Shown: positions 1-11,999, counted from the first letter of the stretch. The stretch: DNA of 64,000 nucleotides from Bidens hawaiensis (GCA_021521415.1 JAIQDT010000001.1:744001-808000), one strand, 5' to 3'. The notes: generated by a model not told the origin, from the sequence alone. Translations and numbers: made by a program.

Positions 1-43
1 CCGGAAGTTGCGTCGGCAGGAGGCAGCAGGGACTGGGCGGCAT
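1..43 (-). CDS. possible gene start running off the left edge
   Basis: On the minus strand an ATG (41-43) follows a CT-rich stretch ending in CTAACCCTAAT, a common look for a plant 5' leader (telo-box-like). Fourteen codons remain in the window and are open. There is too little to identify a product, and it could equally be non-coding. Confidence 0.2.
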   Translation of the reverse strand, partial: MPPSPCCLLPTQLP

Positions 44-1527
44 ATTAGGGTTAGAGAAAAAAAAGGAGCTGAATTTGGCTATGATACCAAATCAGTTATG
101 AAAAGATAATCAGTATTATTGAATTCATGAGATATGATTACAACCAATTATATAGAGATACTAAATACACTTAGATACCCTATACAATTTAGAACTTAAT
201 AATAATAAACTGAAACTATAACCGACATAGTCTAATAGAGACAATAAAATTAATGGTAGGTTCTAAGATCCAAAATTACCGGTGGAACAAATACCTTAAT
301 TTTTAAGGTAATACATGTAAGTTATATTGGAGTATAAACTTTGTATTTGCCCTAATTCCTTTCAAATCCATAATTCTACATAAATGAATTCACATATGTT
401 CAACAGTTAGGACTGACTACACTAAACACTCAAGTACTATGGAATTGACCCTACTGTAAATAACCGGGTCCAATTGTCCGGTTTATGTAAGGAGCAAATG
501 GGTCAGATACGCAAAACCCAACCCATACAATAATTTTAAAAGCAACGGAAACTTAATCCTAATTCCTAAATCCCAATCATCTACCAAATTCTCCATTGGA
601 GAAAATTAATTGTAAGTTCTAAGATCCATAGTTAATTACCAATAGTCAATTATTAATTTTTAAGAATTCAAACCAGAAAAAGCCCTTAATAAAGCTTAGC
701 AAATTTTCAACAACAGATCAATTGAATAATAATAATAATAATATTATGCATTGGATTGGTAGTAAGAACCTTCTGCTGCAAAATTGATACACCAACCAAA
801 GAAAACCCTAAATCTCGTTCGCCGTTGAAAGGCCTTTCCTAATCAGGTTTCAATTCCTTATAAAAAACGTATTCGGTCCACTTATTTATAGTTAAGACCC
901 AGACCCAGACCCAGACCCGACCAGATAAAAACTCACTCCCATCGTAAGTACAAGAGAGATTACAATAATGACCCCTCTTTTTTTGTCAAAATGGCCATTC
1001 AAAACCCATCGTCACAATCAATTTTTTCTAGTGACGATGAGATTCAACGTCGAGTAAGAAGGTAACACATGCCATCAAAACTAGTCGTGAATGTGGGTTT
1101 CGAAGAATTTATTTTATATTTTATTATCATAATTTATTTTAACTCATGTTTTTCTTTCTTATACATAAACTTTTATAAAATTTCAAATATATCGTTGAGA
1201 CTTGCCTAACTTTATCTACGAGCCCATATAAATTCTACTTAAAATCGAGTTAGGTCAAATTTATATGAAACATATTGTTTTGACGTCATTGGTCTAACAT
1301 AGTTGTAATTTCAATCACTAGCATTGAAATCTATTAGAGTAATTGTAAAGACATTCGTAGTTTTTCACAAAATAAGTGAACAACGACAACAAACGATTTG
1401 TAATGGTTTCATTTAGTCACATTAAATTATGGGTTATAATCCTTCCTTTTATTTTTACTAAATGTACCTATCTCTCACGTTTTTGCATTAAATACGATTT
1501 AAACCATTTTGTTTTTCGATTAACATT
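44..1527. other. AT-rich spacer, no gene seen
   Basis: No convincing coding region or element boundary. It contains an AAT microsatellite near 727-742 and a short GACCCA tandem run at about 896-920. The small open frame starting near 1376 has no recognisable composition or motif. Confidence 0.6.
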
Positions 1528-1690
1528 TCATCATCATCATCATCGTACTCAGTATATCCCACCAATAGCAATGCTATGGTAGGGTCTGAGGAGGGTAAGA
1601 TGTAGACAACCTTACCTCTATCCCATAGGGATATAGAGACTGCTTCCGGTGAGACCTCCGGCTCGATAGTAGTTTTGCATCAATCCTTGG
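1528..1690 (-). repeat. SINE/RTE-like 3' tail, copy A
   Basis: Read on the minus strand, this contains a block ending in an ATG-trinucleotide tail (plus-strand catcatcat at 1529-1544). Upstream of the tail lie GGGATATACTGAGTACGATG, then GTAAGGTTGTCTACATCTTA, and a start near CCAAGGATTGATGCAAAACT. The arrangement matches the family of plant SINEs and RTE LINE 3' ends with simple-repeat tails. A second, internally shortened copy in the opposite orientation lies at 7438-7529. The family name is my recognition and was not checked. Confidence 0.6.
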
Positions 1691-2429
1691 TTATCTTTTA
1701 TTATCATTATTATTTTAAAGAGTTTTTTATATTATTTAAAGAGTTTTTCTTTTCTTTTTTTTTATATAATGAAACTTTTTTTTTGTCTTTTTTCAATAAA
1801 GAAATTGTTTATGCAAGCAACATTTTTTTTATCTAAAAAGGACGTTTTAATATTTAGAGTATGTATTTTTTAAATATTTTTTAAAGAAGCTTACATTTTC
1901 TTAAAAAAACCGCATAGTTTTTAAAAATACACAAATCATTTTATCGTTTTTATAAAGAGATTAAACACTATCGACTTGATAAACAAGTTGGTTCTTTTCT
2001 AATGTGCCAATAATCTTATACGTTCAAACCTAACAAACAACGGATTTTTTTGTCGGACGGAATACATATAATAAGATAAAAATATACAAATCATTTTATC
2101 GTTTTTATAAAGAGATTATATAATTATTTCTGTAAATATATTTTTATAATGATAATAAATGTTAGTTAATGATAAAGAATAATAAACATAAATAGAAAGA
2201 AAATCAATATTACTATTATGATAAGCTTTACAGAAAATATTAGACTAGACGTTAGTAATACATTAAATAAAATTGTTAAAAGAAATTGAAAGTCGGGTGC
2301 GACGAGTAGTTACGTTTCTTAAATTGTAAAATGACTTTTAAAACAGAAAAGAAGTTTTCTTTTTTCAATTTTATAGCGGGAAGTAACAGAGTTGAGAGCA
2401 GTTTTCCCCAAAATTATACATTTTAGGGT
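1691..2429. other. AT-rich spacer
   Basis: Long T-rich and A-rich runs. No gene or element end recognised. Confidence 0.5.
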
Positions 2430-2980
2430 TTAAAGCAAAGGCCAGAGCAGAGCAGAGCACCACCCAGCATGGTTACATCGAAAAACAATTGTACGGTCTC
2501 TTTTTCTTCCCCTAAAGCAGGTTTACAGTTTGATTTTTGACACATTCACTTACGCTTGTATGATCTGTTAATCAGGTTTAGGTTTTTTTTTGGTTTACAA
2601 ATTCATTTACATTTATTTATTCTCAGCTTTTCATCTGAGTGAGTTAGTTCGTGTTTGGCTTTTAACTACTGTTATTATTAAATGGTTGATTGGTGTGCTA
2701 ACGGGTCAGACCCCCCACCCGTTTATTGGTATTCTAAGGACCCGGAACCTCACCCTATTGTAGCTCTGATCGGTTCAGGTTGAGCAGACGGGTCAAATCC
2801 CTAATCTTGAGTGTTTGGTATGTCCTAACTGTTGAATGCAATCAAATTGCAGCTGCAGCTGCTTATGGGTTCAAAAGACTAAGACATTATGCATCTGGTT
2901 TAGCAAACAGAAGCAAAGGAAACACAAAACAACCAAAATACATGTGAATTCTTCTCTTTTTCAAGGCAGAATTAAGAGAC
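2430..2980 (+). promoter_or_regulatory. probable promoter/5' leader of the F-box locus
   Basis: The region before the F-box start codon includes a short CAGAG-repeat stretch (about 2442-2460). It also includes a possible leader intron, from an AG|GT near 2519 to an AG near 2966. No clear TATA position can be fixed, so this is inferred mainly from location. Confidence 0.25.
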
Positions 2981-3340
2981 ATGGATACCGGGCTTAATGA
3001 AATAATGGAGAATGTAGAAGATGATAGACTAAGCAGCTTGCCAGACGATCTCATCCATAAAATCCTATCTCATGTCAGCATCAAACACGTTGTCCAAACA
3101 AGCGCGTTGTCATCTCGATGGAGGTACATCTGGACTTCAATGCCTTACCTCAATTTCTCCACCCAGGATTTTCGTAGGCTGCCCAGGTTCTCAAAATTCG
3201 TTAAAGGGTTACTGTCCGGTCGAAATAATCAAACACAAGTGCATACTGTCAATCTCACTTTTCGCGGAAAGGTTAGCCACGAGTTTGTTCAAAGCTTTTG
3301 GACTATGCATTCTCCCACAACGTCCAGCAACTGAATATCA

Positions 3341-3434
3341 CGTGCTTGCCTGGCCACGTGTACTATCTGGTCGAGTTCCCACCTTATATATTTAGTTCTC
3401 AGTCTCTTAAACGTGCTTGCCTGGCCACGTGTAC
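3341..3434 (+). repeat. 23-bp direct repeat inside the F-box gene
   Basis: The same 23 bases (starting CGTGCTTGCCTGG) occur at 3341-3363 and 3412-3434, 71 bp apart. The second copy replaces the expected LRR sequence and coincides with the frame change, so it looks like a templated or slippage insertion that broke the gene. Confidence 0.8.
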
Positions 3435-4559
3435 CATATTACGACCATGCCTATTTGGGTGCTGCCAGCTTTAACAACATTGACTCTCACGTTCTTTAAT
3501 GACAAGTGTGCCGGTCTTCTCTCCAACTGCGCAAGCTTGAAAAATCTCACTTTGAAGAATTGTGTAATGTTGAATAGTTTTAGTATAAGTCATCCTGGAC
3601 TCGCTAGTCTAATACTTGAAAACAACTATAGACGTGTCAATGTGGTTACACCTCAACTCAAGAATCTTACTATAAAAAAATGGCGAGGGGTACATGTGAT
3701 TTCCGCACCCAACCTTTCCTCCTTGATGCATACAGATAATTATTATTCCTATAAGGATAATGATGATGGTCCTTTGCAGCTTCCTACCGACCTTCATCAT
3801 CTAGAGAAGGTTGATATATGTATTGATCATCACCATGATGTAAAGGCATATACCTGCAAAATTATTTGTCTAATTCAACAACTCCATCGTGTCAAATTTC
3901 TTACACTTAACTTGGAACTTGTCAAGGTATGCTGCTATTGGTCCCTTAACGTTTGTTATGCGCATATAATAAAGGTTTCCAATATAGACAACGGAATATT
4001 CTTGTTATTTGTGTTTGCATACTCTATAAAATGGTGTGTGTGTGTGTTTGATATTTTGCAGTTTTTTTCTTCGTCAATGGAACTAATCTCGAATCAAGTT
4101 TATCCATTTGTCAACTTGAACAGTCTAAAAGTTTATCCAGTTTATGTTACCTCAGGAGAGCAAACACAAAATGAAATAACTATGCCTAATGAAGTTAAAA
4201 GTTATTTGCTTGGTGGTTCTCCAGGTGCCACATTCACAATGGTTTCATATGAGGTATTGGCATTACGAAGTATAATATTATTATTTACACATTCTACTTA
4301 TCGCCCTGTCTAAAGTGACTACATGTTTAACTGAATCGTGTAGTTACAGTGAAGAGAAAACCCTTGATGTATATAAGTTAAAAACCAGAATGGTGAACTT
4401 GGGCTCTATAAGACACTTTGATTACTATCTTGGGCTCGTCAGCTAAATACAAGTAAACCCTAACAATAAAATTAAAATGAATATAGTTAACATTTTGATT
4501 ACTTGACGCTCTGATTTAAGTAGAGCCTATTCTAATATGTGAACCATTCGTTAATATAT

Positions 4560-5120
4560 GGGTTGTAAACGAACCGAAACCAAACTGAATTGAAAAACAC
4601 CTTGTTCACGTTTGTTCGTTAAGCTTTTATCAAACAAGCAAACGATTCACGAACAGCTAACCAAACGGAATTTCTTGTTCGTGTACGTTCGTTAAGAAAA
4701 TGAACTTGTTCGTCAACTGTTCACGAGCACAAATGAACTCAAAACAATGTTTGATATAATTTGGCTAACCGAGAATGATTAGTGTTATCGGTTCGTTCCG
4801 GCTATCAAGTTTGTGTTGGTGTCATACAAATTGATCACATAATACTCATGTTTATTTTTGTTGTACAGTTAATAATCTTGCTTAAATCTATATGATAAGA
4901 TTTGAAAAGTCATTAAAAGTATTAAAAAGCTTTAATCAACAAACATAAACATAAACAAAAAACATTAATGAACACATTATCGAACGTTCACAAACACAAT
5001 TGAACGACCGTGGCCTCTGTTCGTGTTTGTTCATTTGGTTAATTGAACGAAATTTCTTGTTAATTTTTTCTAACGAGCGAGTATTGATGAATAGCTCGCC
5101 GAACTTTCATTTACAACTCT
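4560..5120. mobile_element. degenerate hAT-like non-autonomous element in intron
   Basis: The left end GGTTGTAAACGAAC (from 4561) and the right end read in reverse, GAGTTGTAAATGAA, are imperfect inverted repeats about 560 bp apart. The interior is rich in GTTCGTTTG/TTCACGAAC motifs, a style common in plant hAT MITEs. A clean 8-bp target duplication was not found. It lies wholly inside the second intron of the F-box gene. Confidence 0.5.
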
Positions 5121-5505
5121 ATTTAGTATTGGAATTTATGATGACAAAAGAAGAGAATTTAATATATGATCCATGCAAACCTTGCAGGAGATCAGAGTTG
5201 TGAAGAATGTTACATTAATACAAAACCTTACGAGAGAATTGCAAGAAAGTATAATGGAGAGCCACATGGCAACAGTGCAAGAGCTATTGGTTGATATGCG
5301 ACGCAAACATATAATGGTGGAGAGGATTGAAGCATTATTGAAACAGGTGCCTACATCCCATCGGAATAAGGATAAGATGGTAACAAGGTTTTTGGGTTTG
5401 TGGAAAAAGGCGAACCATATCATGAAACATTTGATGGATTGGATAAAAATTCAATGTGATAACAACTTACATGAACCTACTACATCATCACAACCGTGTT
5501 CATGA

Positions 5506-6617
5506 AAAATAGTAAGTTTTTGATTTTTCATTTCATATTCTCACGTCTGAAAATCTGTCAATTTTCTTTTATGGCAATTTGCATATATTTATATGTTTAT
5601 TTAATATATAAATATCTATATATTATTTATGAAAGTTGTAAGTAAACTGATTATGTAATAACTTTAAAAAATGAGTTACAAAAAGGGATATTTTTTTAAA
5701 CCTAACCCTGTTCCAAGCACCTGTACATAGGCGTTCAATTTGTCGGTCCCGCACATGGCCTTCAGGGGGCGGGCAACCGCCCAAGGCCCGCTCTCCTTAG
5801 GGGCCGTAAATTTTAAATTACTCTTTATGGTTTTGTTTTAAATAATTTTTAAGAAAAACAACTTACAAAATGATGCAATGGAAAATGCTTGTTTGTGATA
5901 CTTCACTTCATGTATGAGTCTAGTTAATAATGGATACAAGCTACTACATCCCATTACTGAAAAATTATGCATACAACTTTTTATATGTATTTTTTTTTTA
6001 CTTTTTCTTAAAATATTTTATTTTATGGTCCATTTTTTCTACTCACCCCAGGCCCTTGGATTATTTAGGATTCTCGGGGATGGCCTCTTGCATTGCGGGT
6101 GGTGCTAATTTCTTACAAATTTTTTGTAATGTTTTCAGGTTCCTAGCTGACCTAGATCGAGGCATCGAGTTATCTTCCTAGGATGACGAAGTTTTATATT
6201 TCTTGTGGGACAGTTTATCTTTTTTTATTGTGTGTGCGCGTGTTGCTACTTATGATTTTTGGCTTGTAATATTTCTAGTTATGATGCTTACTCATCACCT
6301 ATCACACTATGTAAAGTTTTAATAGTTTTTGACTTTTTGGTAGTCAACTTTGCAATTCTGAAGATTCAAAATCATTTGGACAGGATTTTGTAGTCTTGCT
6401 CCAAATTTAATTTTGAATATTTTTATGAAATCATGTACCCTGTTTTGGAGTCTGCAGGTGTCATTTTGTATTTTTAGAGAAATGAATTTCGCTTATGCAT
6501 CCTACAAGGATTTGGACCAGTGTAATAGTTAAGGTTGTTGAAACAGCAAAACGAAACTAATTTTTCACTGGTGAAGAACTGAAAGAGGTGCATGAAACAT
6601 ATATAAATTCGGACATG
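5506..6617. other. spacer downstream of the F-box gene
   Basis: A GC-rich patch at 5760-5810 (GGGCGGGCAACCGCCC) can form a short hairpin and may be a transposon remnant. A possible terminal exon near 6138-6181 (after TTTTCAG, encoding FLADLDRGIELSS and a stop) could not be linked to any family. Nothing else is supported. Confidence 0.4.
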
Positions 6618-6873
6618 ATGTCGGACAGAGGTGCACAAGTTGGTATTTTCAGGAACCGGTTATGGTATGGTCAACGAAAGTCAAAACCGGTTCTGGGTAT
6701 AGTCGGGTATTTGACCAGGTTTTCTAGTTTTTTTTTTGGGATTCGGGTAGGGTAAGGTCAGGTTTTGATCGGGTATTTCTGATTCCGGGAAGAAATTCTG
6801 TGGGTCGGGTACGGGTAGATTCCGGTTTTGGGTCGGGCCGTAACTGGGTATTTTGTGCACCTCTATTGTCGGA
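6618..6873. mobile_element. hAT-type MITE with TIRs and target duplication
   Basis: The element is 6626-6865 (240 bp). Left terminus is CAGAGGTGCACAA (6626-6638). Right terminus is TTGTGCACCTCTA (6853-6865), whose reverse complement matches the left at 12 of 13 positions. Flanks are ATGTCGGA (6618-6625) and TTGTCGGA (6866-6873), a 7-of-8 match, as expected for an 8-bp hAT target-site duplication. The interior is GGGTA/CGGGT-rich with no coding capacity. Ends and duplication are read directly; assignment to hAT rests on duplication length and CAG-type ends. Confidence 0.8.
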
Positions 6874-7437
6874 TGGTGCAGGGCATGTAACAATTCGGTA
6901 GCTGAAAGGGTTTTCCGTCAATCCAATGGTTACATATGTCATCGATGCCTTGGCCAAATAAGTCATGCACACTAGGAATGAGATTGATACCAAACCGGTA
7001 GCGCAACACTGATTTAACAAGTGAACATATAATTTAAATACCGTTGCGATTTTATCGGTTTGGTATAATTTAAATACCGTAGAGACCGGCCGGGTGTAAT
7101 CAGACCCGAGACTGAGAATTATAAAAATAAGACTGATGACAATCCGACGTTCACTAAGTTGGTCCGGTTTCAGGTTTTCGGGTAGGAATGTAGGATCAAT
7201 ATCTGCACAACCCTACTTGCAACCATAAACCCAACCCTGATAAGGGGTGATGATTAGACGAGTTAAACAATGACAAGTTCAAAAGTGAAGATTAATCAGG
7301 TTTTGGGTTGGCTAATATCGTGAAAATAACGTTAAAAATGGCGGAAGGTAATCACGCATCATGTAGTTGCGTTGATAGCCGAAAGACAAGAGTACATGCA
7401 CCAATCGACCGATGGTTGAGTGCTATGTGCCTTATGT
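6874..7437. other. spacer
   Basis: A short repeat TATAATTTAAATACCGT occurs twice (about 7027-7045 and 7064-7080). No gene is visible. Confidence 0.4.
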
Positions 7438-7529
7438 CCAAGGCTTGATGTAAAACTACTATCGAGTCTGGGTCTCGTTGGATGCAGCCTCTGGCTATTG
7501 GTGAAATATACCGGGTACGATGATGATGG
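7438..7529 (+). repeat. SINE/RTE-like 3' tail, copy B (internally deleted)
   Basis: Shares with copy A (minus strand, 1528-1690) the start CCAAGG.TTGATG, then AAAACTACTATCGAG, the middle GCAGCCTCT, and the end ATATACCGGGTACGATGATG. About 70 bp of the middle are missing. Opposite orientation to copy A. Confidence 0.6.
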
Positions 7530-8475
7530 GTTGGCTAATATAACTCATTTGTTACACAAATTAACATGAAACGTATAACAAAATCGGAGACCTCGAAGAC
7601 TAGCCGTTTTAAGTTTATGGGTTTTGAGAAAAGTTTCTATTTAGATAATGTTAGCATATAAAGTTTTATAGTTTGATTATTCCTTTTTCATTTGCCTATT
7701 CATTTCCTGTATTGAATAACAACTCTTCATTTCCTGATAAACAAGTGTATATGAACTAAGTTTTATACACTGTAATGAGTAACCATATGGCACATTGATT
7801 CCATTAATGTCCGTTGTTCATTAACCCCCTTTGGTGGAAACTCAAAACCCATTTTCATCGAATCAACATGATACTTTCGAGTTGACCCGACCATAAAATA
7901 AGGCCCAAAGATATATCATCTGAAGAGTAACTAAACAAAAGATCCCTATATATGTTTAGTCAGCACATCATAGGCATGATCCAAAACTATCACTACATAC
8001 CGAAATGCATGATATATTAGATTTCACTACTTACTGTCATAAACTCCAATCTTTACTAATAACTTTCAAACCTGCGTGCTAACCGGTAAAACTCCTAAAT
8101 CCAATGCATCAAAAAATGTCCATATCCGCATGTCTTTGACTGCTTGCTTCTTCTTGCGCGACTTCTTTAATATTAATACGTGAGATAAAGTACAAGTATA
8201 TAAAATTAGCTGATAAAAAAAAGTACCTTCTTCCTTTATGAAGCTAATTTCTTTTCTTTTACGAGGTATGTGATCGGTAATCCTTAGAGGGGATTAGGCT
8301 CCAAGCAATAGAAAGAAAAGAGAGAACGCTTTGGGACAATTTTCTCGGTATTTTTCATTATGCAAAACAAAATTTAAACATGCACTAGATCAATGGATTA
8401 ACCACCCATGATCCTTATTTTATGTCACTACCACTAAGTTAGGAACATGGAAATAATGCAAGACTAGGCAACAAA
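7530..8475. other. spacer, no gene seen
   Basis: AT-rich with no open frame of note. The stretch around 8280-8460 may include the eroded 3' end of the adjacent chromovirus, but no LTR pair could be identified. Confidence 0.4.
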
Positions 8476-8611
8476 TTAATTAAAGAAGAGTAATAAAACA
8501 GGAACGATGTCTTCATGTTTGGAAACGGGTCGGCCTGTTAATCTCTCGTTTGGGCGGAGCATGCTGTTGGGCTGGATCTGGTCCGTATCATCCCCCTCTC
8601 CTTGAAAAACT

Positions 8612-8968
8612 TCATTGTTCGCAATGTCGGAAACATCTCTTCCAATGTGTCTTTGTCTTCTCAAGTGGTTTTTTCTCCCATTTAATCAACAACTGAGTTT
8701 TTCCACGAGCATCCAAACGAACGTCCAATATAGTTTCAGGCAGGAAACTAATTTCAATTTCATATCCGAATTTCTCAAGACTCCCTCTGTTGTTTCCATG
8801 ACATTTCTTTAACAAAGAGACATGAAACACCGGGTGAATGCGAGACTCCGGTGGTAATTCCAATCTGTACGCCACCTTACCAATGCGCTCTAGGATCTTA
8901 TACGGACCATAAAAACGACGTGAAAGTTTATGATTCGAACCAGTTGCCACCGACGATTGTAAATACAC
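8612..8968 (-). pseudogene. integrase C-terminus with chromodomain (relic)
   Basis: [19 protein letters not shown] and [11 protein letters not shown] are the typical integrase C-terminal fold. [16 protein letters not shown] with a downstream W is a degenerate chromodomain, the histone-reading module that directs chromovirus integration. The frame continues after a stop to about 8476. Confidence 0.75.
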
Positions 8969-9211
8969 ATAATCACCAACTTAGAACTCTTTTTCTTGTT
9001 TGCATACTTGATCATTTTTTTCTTAGCAACTTCAATGGAAACCTTAATTGGTCAACTATGGGCTGATGCTCCAGAAGGGAATTCTCAATCGATGCAGTTT
9101 TTGTTTCACCCGGAATGTAGTCATGGATCGAAGAAACATCTCGGCCATATAAAGCTTTAAATGGGGACATTTGAATAGTCGAATGATGAGCTGTGTTGTA
9201 GGAAAATTTAG

Positions 9212-9609
9212 CTAACTACAAATATCGTTCCCAGTTTCTTGGTTCGTTGAAAACGAATGCATGGAGATACATTTTGAGGCCCAGTAGACTACCTCGGTCT
9301 TACCGTCCGTTTCTGGATGGTATGCACTGGAATGTAGTAACTGAGTACCCATGAGCTTAAATAACTCCTTCCAAAAACTACTAATGAATACACGATCTCG
9401 GTCCGAGACAATTGATTTCGGCAACCCATGAAGACGGTACACCTCACGCATGAAAATAACACTAAAGAAATAGAAGTGTACCCCGTTGGAAGTGCAATGA
9501 AGTGGGCGAACTTAGACAAACGATCAACGATCACCCATATGGCCGTTTTTCCTTTTGAATTGATACCGGCATGGCCACCGACGAAAGAAGAGTGAAACTC
9601 CGGTAACAA
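9212..9609 (-). pseudogene. integrase core fragment (chromovirus relic)
   Basis: WVIVDRLSKFAHF, then SIVSDRDRVFISSFW and SAYHPETDGKTEVV, are the first two catalytic-aspartate regions and the third-motif region of a Ty3/gypsy integrase. A frame change lies near 9450 and another near 9300. The HHCC N-terminus is missing apart from a trace (FVGGHAGI). Confidence 0.85.
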
Positions 9610-9733
9610 ACAGTTTCAGATATCCGAAATTGGTGGCACCAATAGCTTCCCATGAATATAAACAAGACCCTCACAGAACTGATGATGAGGAAAACTCGAA
9701 GGATCAGCCTGAATATCTTGAATTAGTTAAATG

Positions 9734-10395
9734 CTAGGTTTTCATGTGGGACTTGAGAGAGTTAAATGCTAGGTTGGCTTCGGGGTTCCATGCGAACTCT
9801 TTGGCTTTCAAAAGGTTGGTGAGGGGAGATGCAAGCCGAGTGTAACCCCGAACAAAACGGCAATAATTGCCGGTTAGACCCAAGAAAGCTCGTAAGGTAG
9901 TGAAAGAATATGGCGGTGGCCACTGCTGGATGGCTTGGATTTTATCCGGTTCCGGAGCAACCCGGCGTTCAAGATTTTGTGGCCTAAGAATGAAATCTCT
10001 TAAACACAAAAAACACATTTTGAGGCCTTAGCATCATACTGGTTGTTGATAAGGGTATTGAAAACAAACTTGAGATACTCATAATGGTAAGCTTGAGTGG
10101 TGGAACTATATATCAAAATGTCATTGAAGAAAACTAAGACAAATTGACGTAGTACCTTACGAAACAAATCGTTCATGGCCGATTGAAATGTCGATGGAGC
10201 GTTGGTGAGTCCAACCAGCATGACAAGAAACTCGTAATGACCATCGGTGGTGCGGAACGCGGTTTTGTGAATGTCTTCATGTGAAACCCGAATTTGATGG
10301 TAGCCGGAACGTAAATCAATTTTAGAAATAAAATGTTGCACCATGAAGTTCATCCAGAAACTCATCAATAGTCGGAATAGGAAACCATGAGCCAT
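9734..10395 (-). pseudogene. reverse transcriptase fragment (chromovirus relic)
   Basis: Contains [29 protein letters not shown] and the thumb/connection segment LRAFLGLTGNYCRF. The active-site box reads FFNDILIYS instead of the usual F-x-DD form, so the first catalytic aspartate is Asn. The adjacent MPFGL motif is also altered (MLVGL). The two halves are in different frames around 10000-10018. Not functional. Confidence 0.85.
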
Positions 10396-10540
10396 CTTTC
10401 TTTTTTATTACCAAAACTGGTGATGAAAATGGACATTGGCTAGCATTAGCTTACCAATTTGATTTATCTAGTCAGGATCAGGTGATTCCTCTAAGTGAGT
10501 GAGCATGGCCTTATCAGCTTTTGTGTTTCCATGACCAATT

Positions 10541-11441
10541 GTAGGTCCCTAAACTGGATCTCACAACTTTTTCTTGAATCAAACTCTGTTGTTGGTTAGA
10601 GAAAATCACCAACAAGTTAACCACGATCTCGGTTCTTGAATGTGTTTGAATTATTTCCAATAAAGGAAACATAAGAAAATAAGGTTGAGATAGAGTTGTT
10701 GAGGGTTGCTATTTATGTCAAAAGGTTAAGCATGTCATGCCTTCTTTTCATTACTTGGGCCCTCTTTTCATTACTTGGGCCCAAATGGGCCGAATTTACA
10801 ATGGCCTAAGGTCCAAACATAGATAACAAGATAAACGAAAACATAAAGTACAACCGACAGTTAACTAACAAAATACAATAGACTTATAACATGAAATGAG
10901 CTCTTTATTTCATTTTCTTCCCGCCTTTTGGCACTTTGTAACGTAATAACGCAACACCAATTGTTGTTGGTTAACTCTTTATTTCAACTTCTTCATTGAG
11001 ATGTAGTAAAACCACGAAATTATCATTTATATCTTGATATTCGGATATTCCTACTAATGTGCAGACCAACATGAATACTGGAAAATAAGAACAAACAACA
11101 GATAAAGTAATCGACAATTTCATTAACGATAGATCAAATGAACCTCGTATCTTACAATGTGAATAATGATAATATTTATACAAGATGAAAGGGCGGCTTA
11201 AGGCACGGTTATTCCAACCATCGCAACTCTTGGTGCCACGATCGTTTATGACGGTTATTAAGCAGCTCCGATATGTCAAAATAATATCCTTCCCTTTTAT
11301 CTTTATCCTTACTAATTAAGAATACAAATATTTCATAAGTACAAAGAACTAATAATACATATCATGTTTATAATTCATTCTAATAAGCCATAGGATCGAT
11401 CAAGGGGAGTAAACTCGGGTTAGGTATTGAACCAAAGCTCT
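10541..11441. other. spacer/degenerate retroelement interior
   Basis: A 21-bp unit (TTCTTTTCATTACTTGGGCCC) is tandemly repeated at about 10742-10784. The region looks like LTR or leader sequence but no partner copy exists in the window. The frame at 10971-11279 (minus) has no recognisable domain. Confidence 0.35.
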
Positions 11442-11456
11442 AGCTCTGATACCACT
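11442..11456 (-). other. primer-binding site and LTR edge of a minus-strand relic
   Basis: On the minus strand TGGTATCAGAGCT (11454-11442) matches the initiator-Met tRNA-type primer-binding site of plant LTR elements. It is preceded by one G and an upstream sequence ending ATCAACA, an LTR end in CA. The LTR would extend to higher coordinates from 11456, with a possible TATA (GCCTATATAAGG, minus) near 11580. Its outer edge and its partner LTR were not found. It may belong to the chromovirus relic at 8476-10540. Confidence 0.5.
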
Positions 11457-11822
11457 GTTGATATTCAGAAACTTGGATTGGTCGGATAACTTTAACAAGA
11501 AAGAGAGGCACGATTATAAGGCTTGTGATTTTTATTAAAGAATTGCACGATTATATACAAGGAAATAAGCAACACTGCCTTATATAGGCTACAAACGAAC
11601 GCAAACAAAGACTGAATCAGAAAATAGCAAACCAGGCTGATCTTTAGTGATGGAATAGGCCAACTCCAACGTTGCAAACAACCTCTTTATTTGAACTTCA
11701 AACTTGATAATAAATCCAATTTTAGACCACACCACGCGCACACACACAAGCAACCAATATAAGAATTTTGTTATTGAAAAACAACGTAAAATTGACACAC
11801 AATTGTTTGGTGAATTTCTTGA

Positions 11823-11999
11823 TCATGGGAATGCGTTGACTGAAAATCCTCCGTCAACAGCGATTAATTGGCCAGTGATGTAAGAAGCAGACGGGAGGCA
11901 AAGGAATGCCACCACTGCTGAAATTTCATATGGTTCTGCAGGTCGTTTCAAAGGAGTTCTAGATACCAATTGATCCAAAAACTTCTTATCACTTAGCAA
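11823..11999 (-). pseudogene. SDR gene last exon
   Basis: 59 codons including the stop. Acceptor GTGCAG at 12000-12005 on the minus strand. Encodes the C-terminal SDR segment with [13 protein letters not shown] and [11 protein letters not shown]. The segment itself is intact; the preceding exon is not. Confidence 0.85.

Larger units (their letters stand above)
2981..5505 (+). pseudogene. F-box/LRR protein gene, frameshifted
   Basis: The first open segment (2981 to about 3300) begins with an F-box: DRLSSLPDDLIHKILSHV is followed by a TSALSSRWRYIW motif, typical of plant F-box/LRR (FBD-type) proteins that bind SKP1 in SCF ubiquitin ligases. The leucine-rich part is spread over three frames: 2981-3300 (frame 2), about 3301-3410 (frame 1, with recognisable FSHNVQQLNITC), and from about 3447 (frame 0, with PIWVLPALTTL). 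The later introns are regular and phase 0: GT at 3927 to AG at 4061, and GT at 4254 to AG at 5187. The last exon is 5188-5505 (helical, Lys/Glu-rich). A 23-bp direct repeat sits at the second frame change. Two frame breaks in conserved sequence make a pseudogene most likely; assembly errors are the alternative. Confidence 0.75.
8476..10540 (-). mobile_element. decayed chromovirus (Ty3/gypsy) pol relic
   Basis: Minus-strand order is RT (about 10540-10000), RT thumb/connection (10018-9734), integrase (9609-9200), then integrase C-terminus plus chromodomain (8968-8612), the Ty3/gypsy order. Most of RNase H and the integrase N-terminus are missing between 9734 and 9609, where the sequence GTTAAATGCTAGGTT occurs twice. 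Multiple frameshifts and stops. The chromodomain at the C-terminus places it in the chromoviruses. Paired LTRs were not found. Confidence 0.85.

Noticed and set aside
5760..6110. GC-rich hairpin element near 5770-6080
   Set aside because: Possible inverted ends could not be aligned convincingly.
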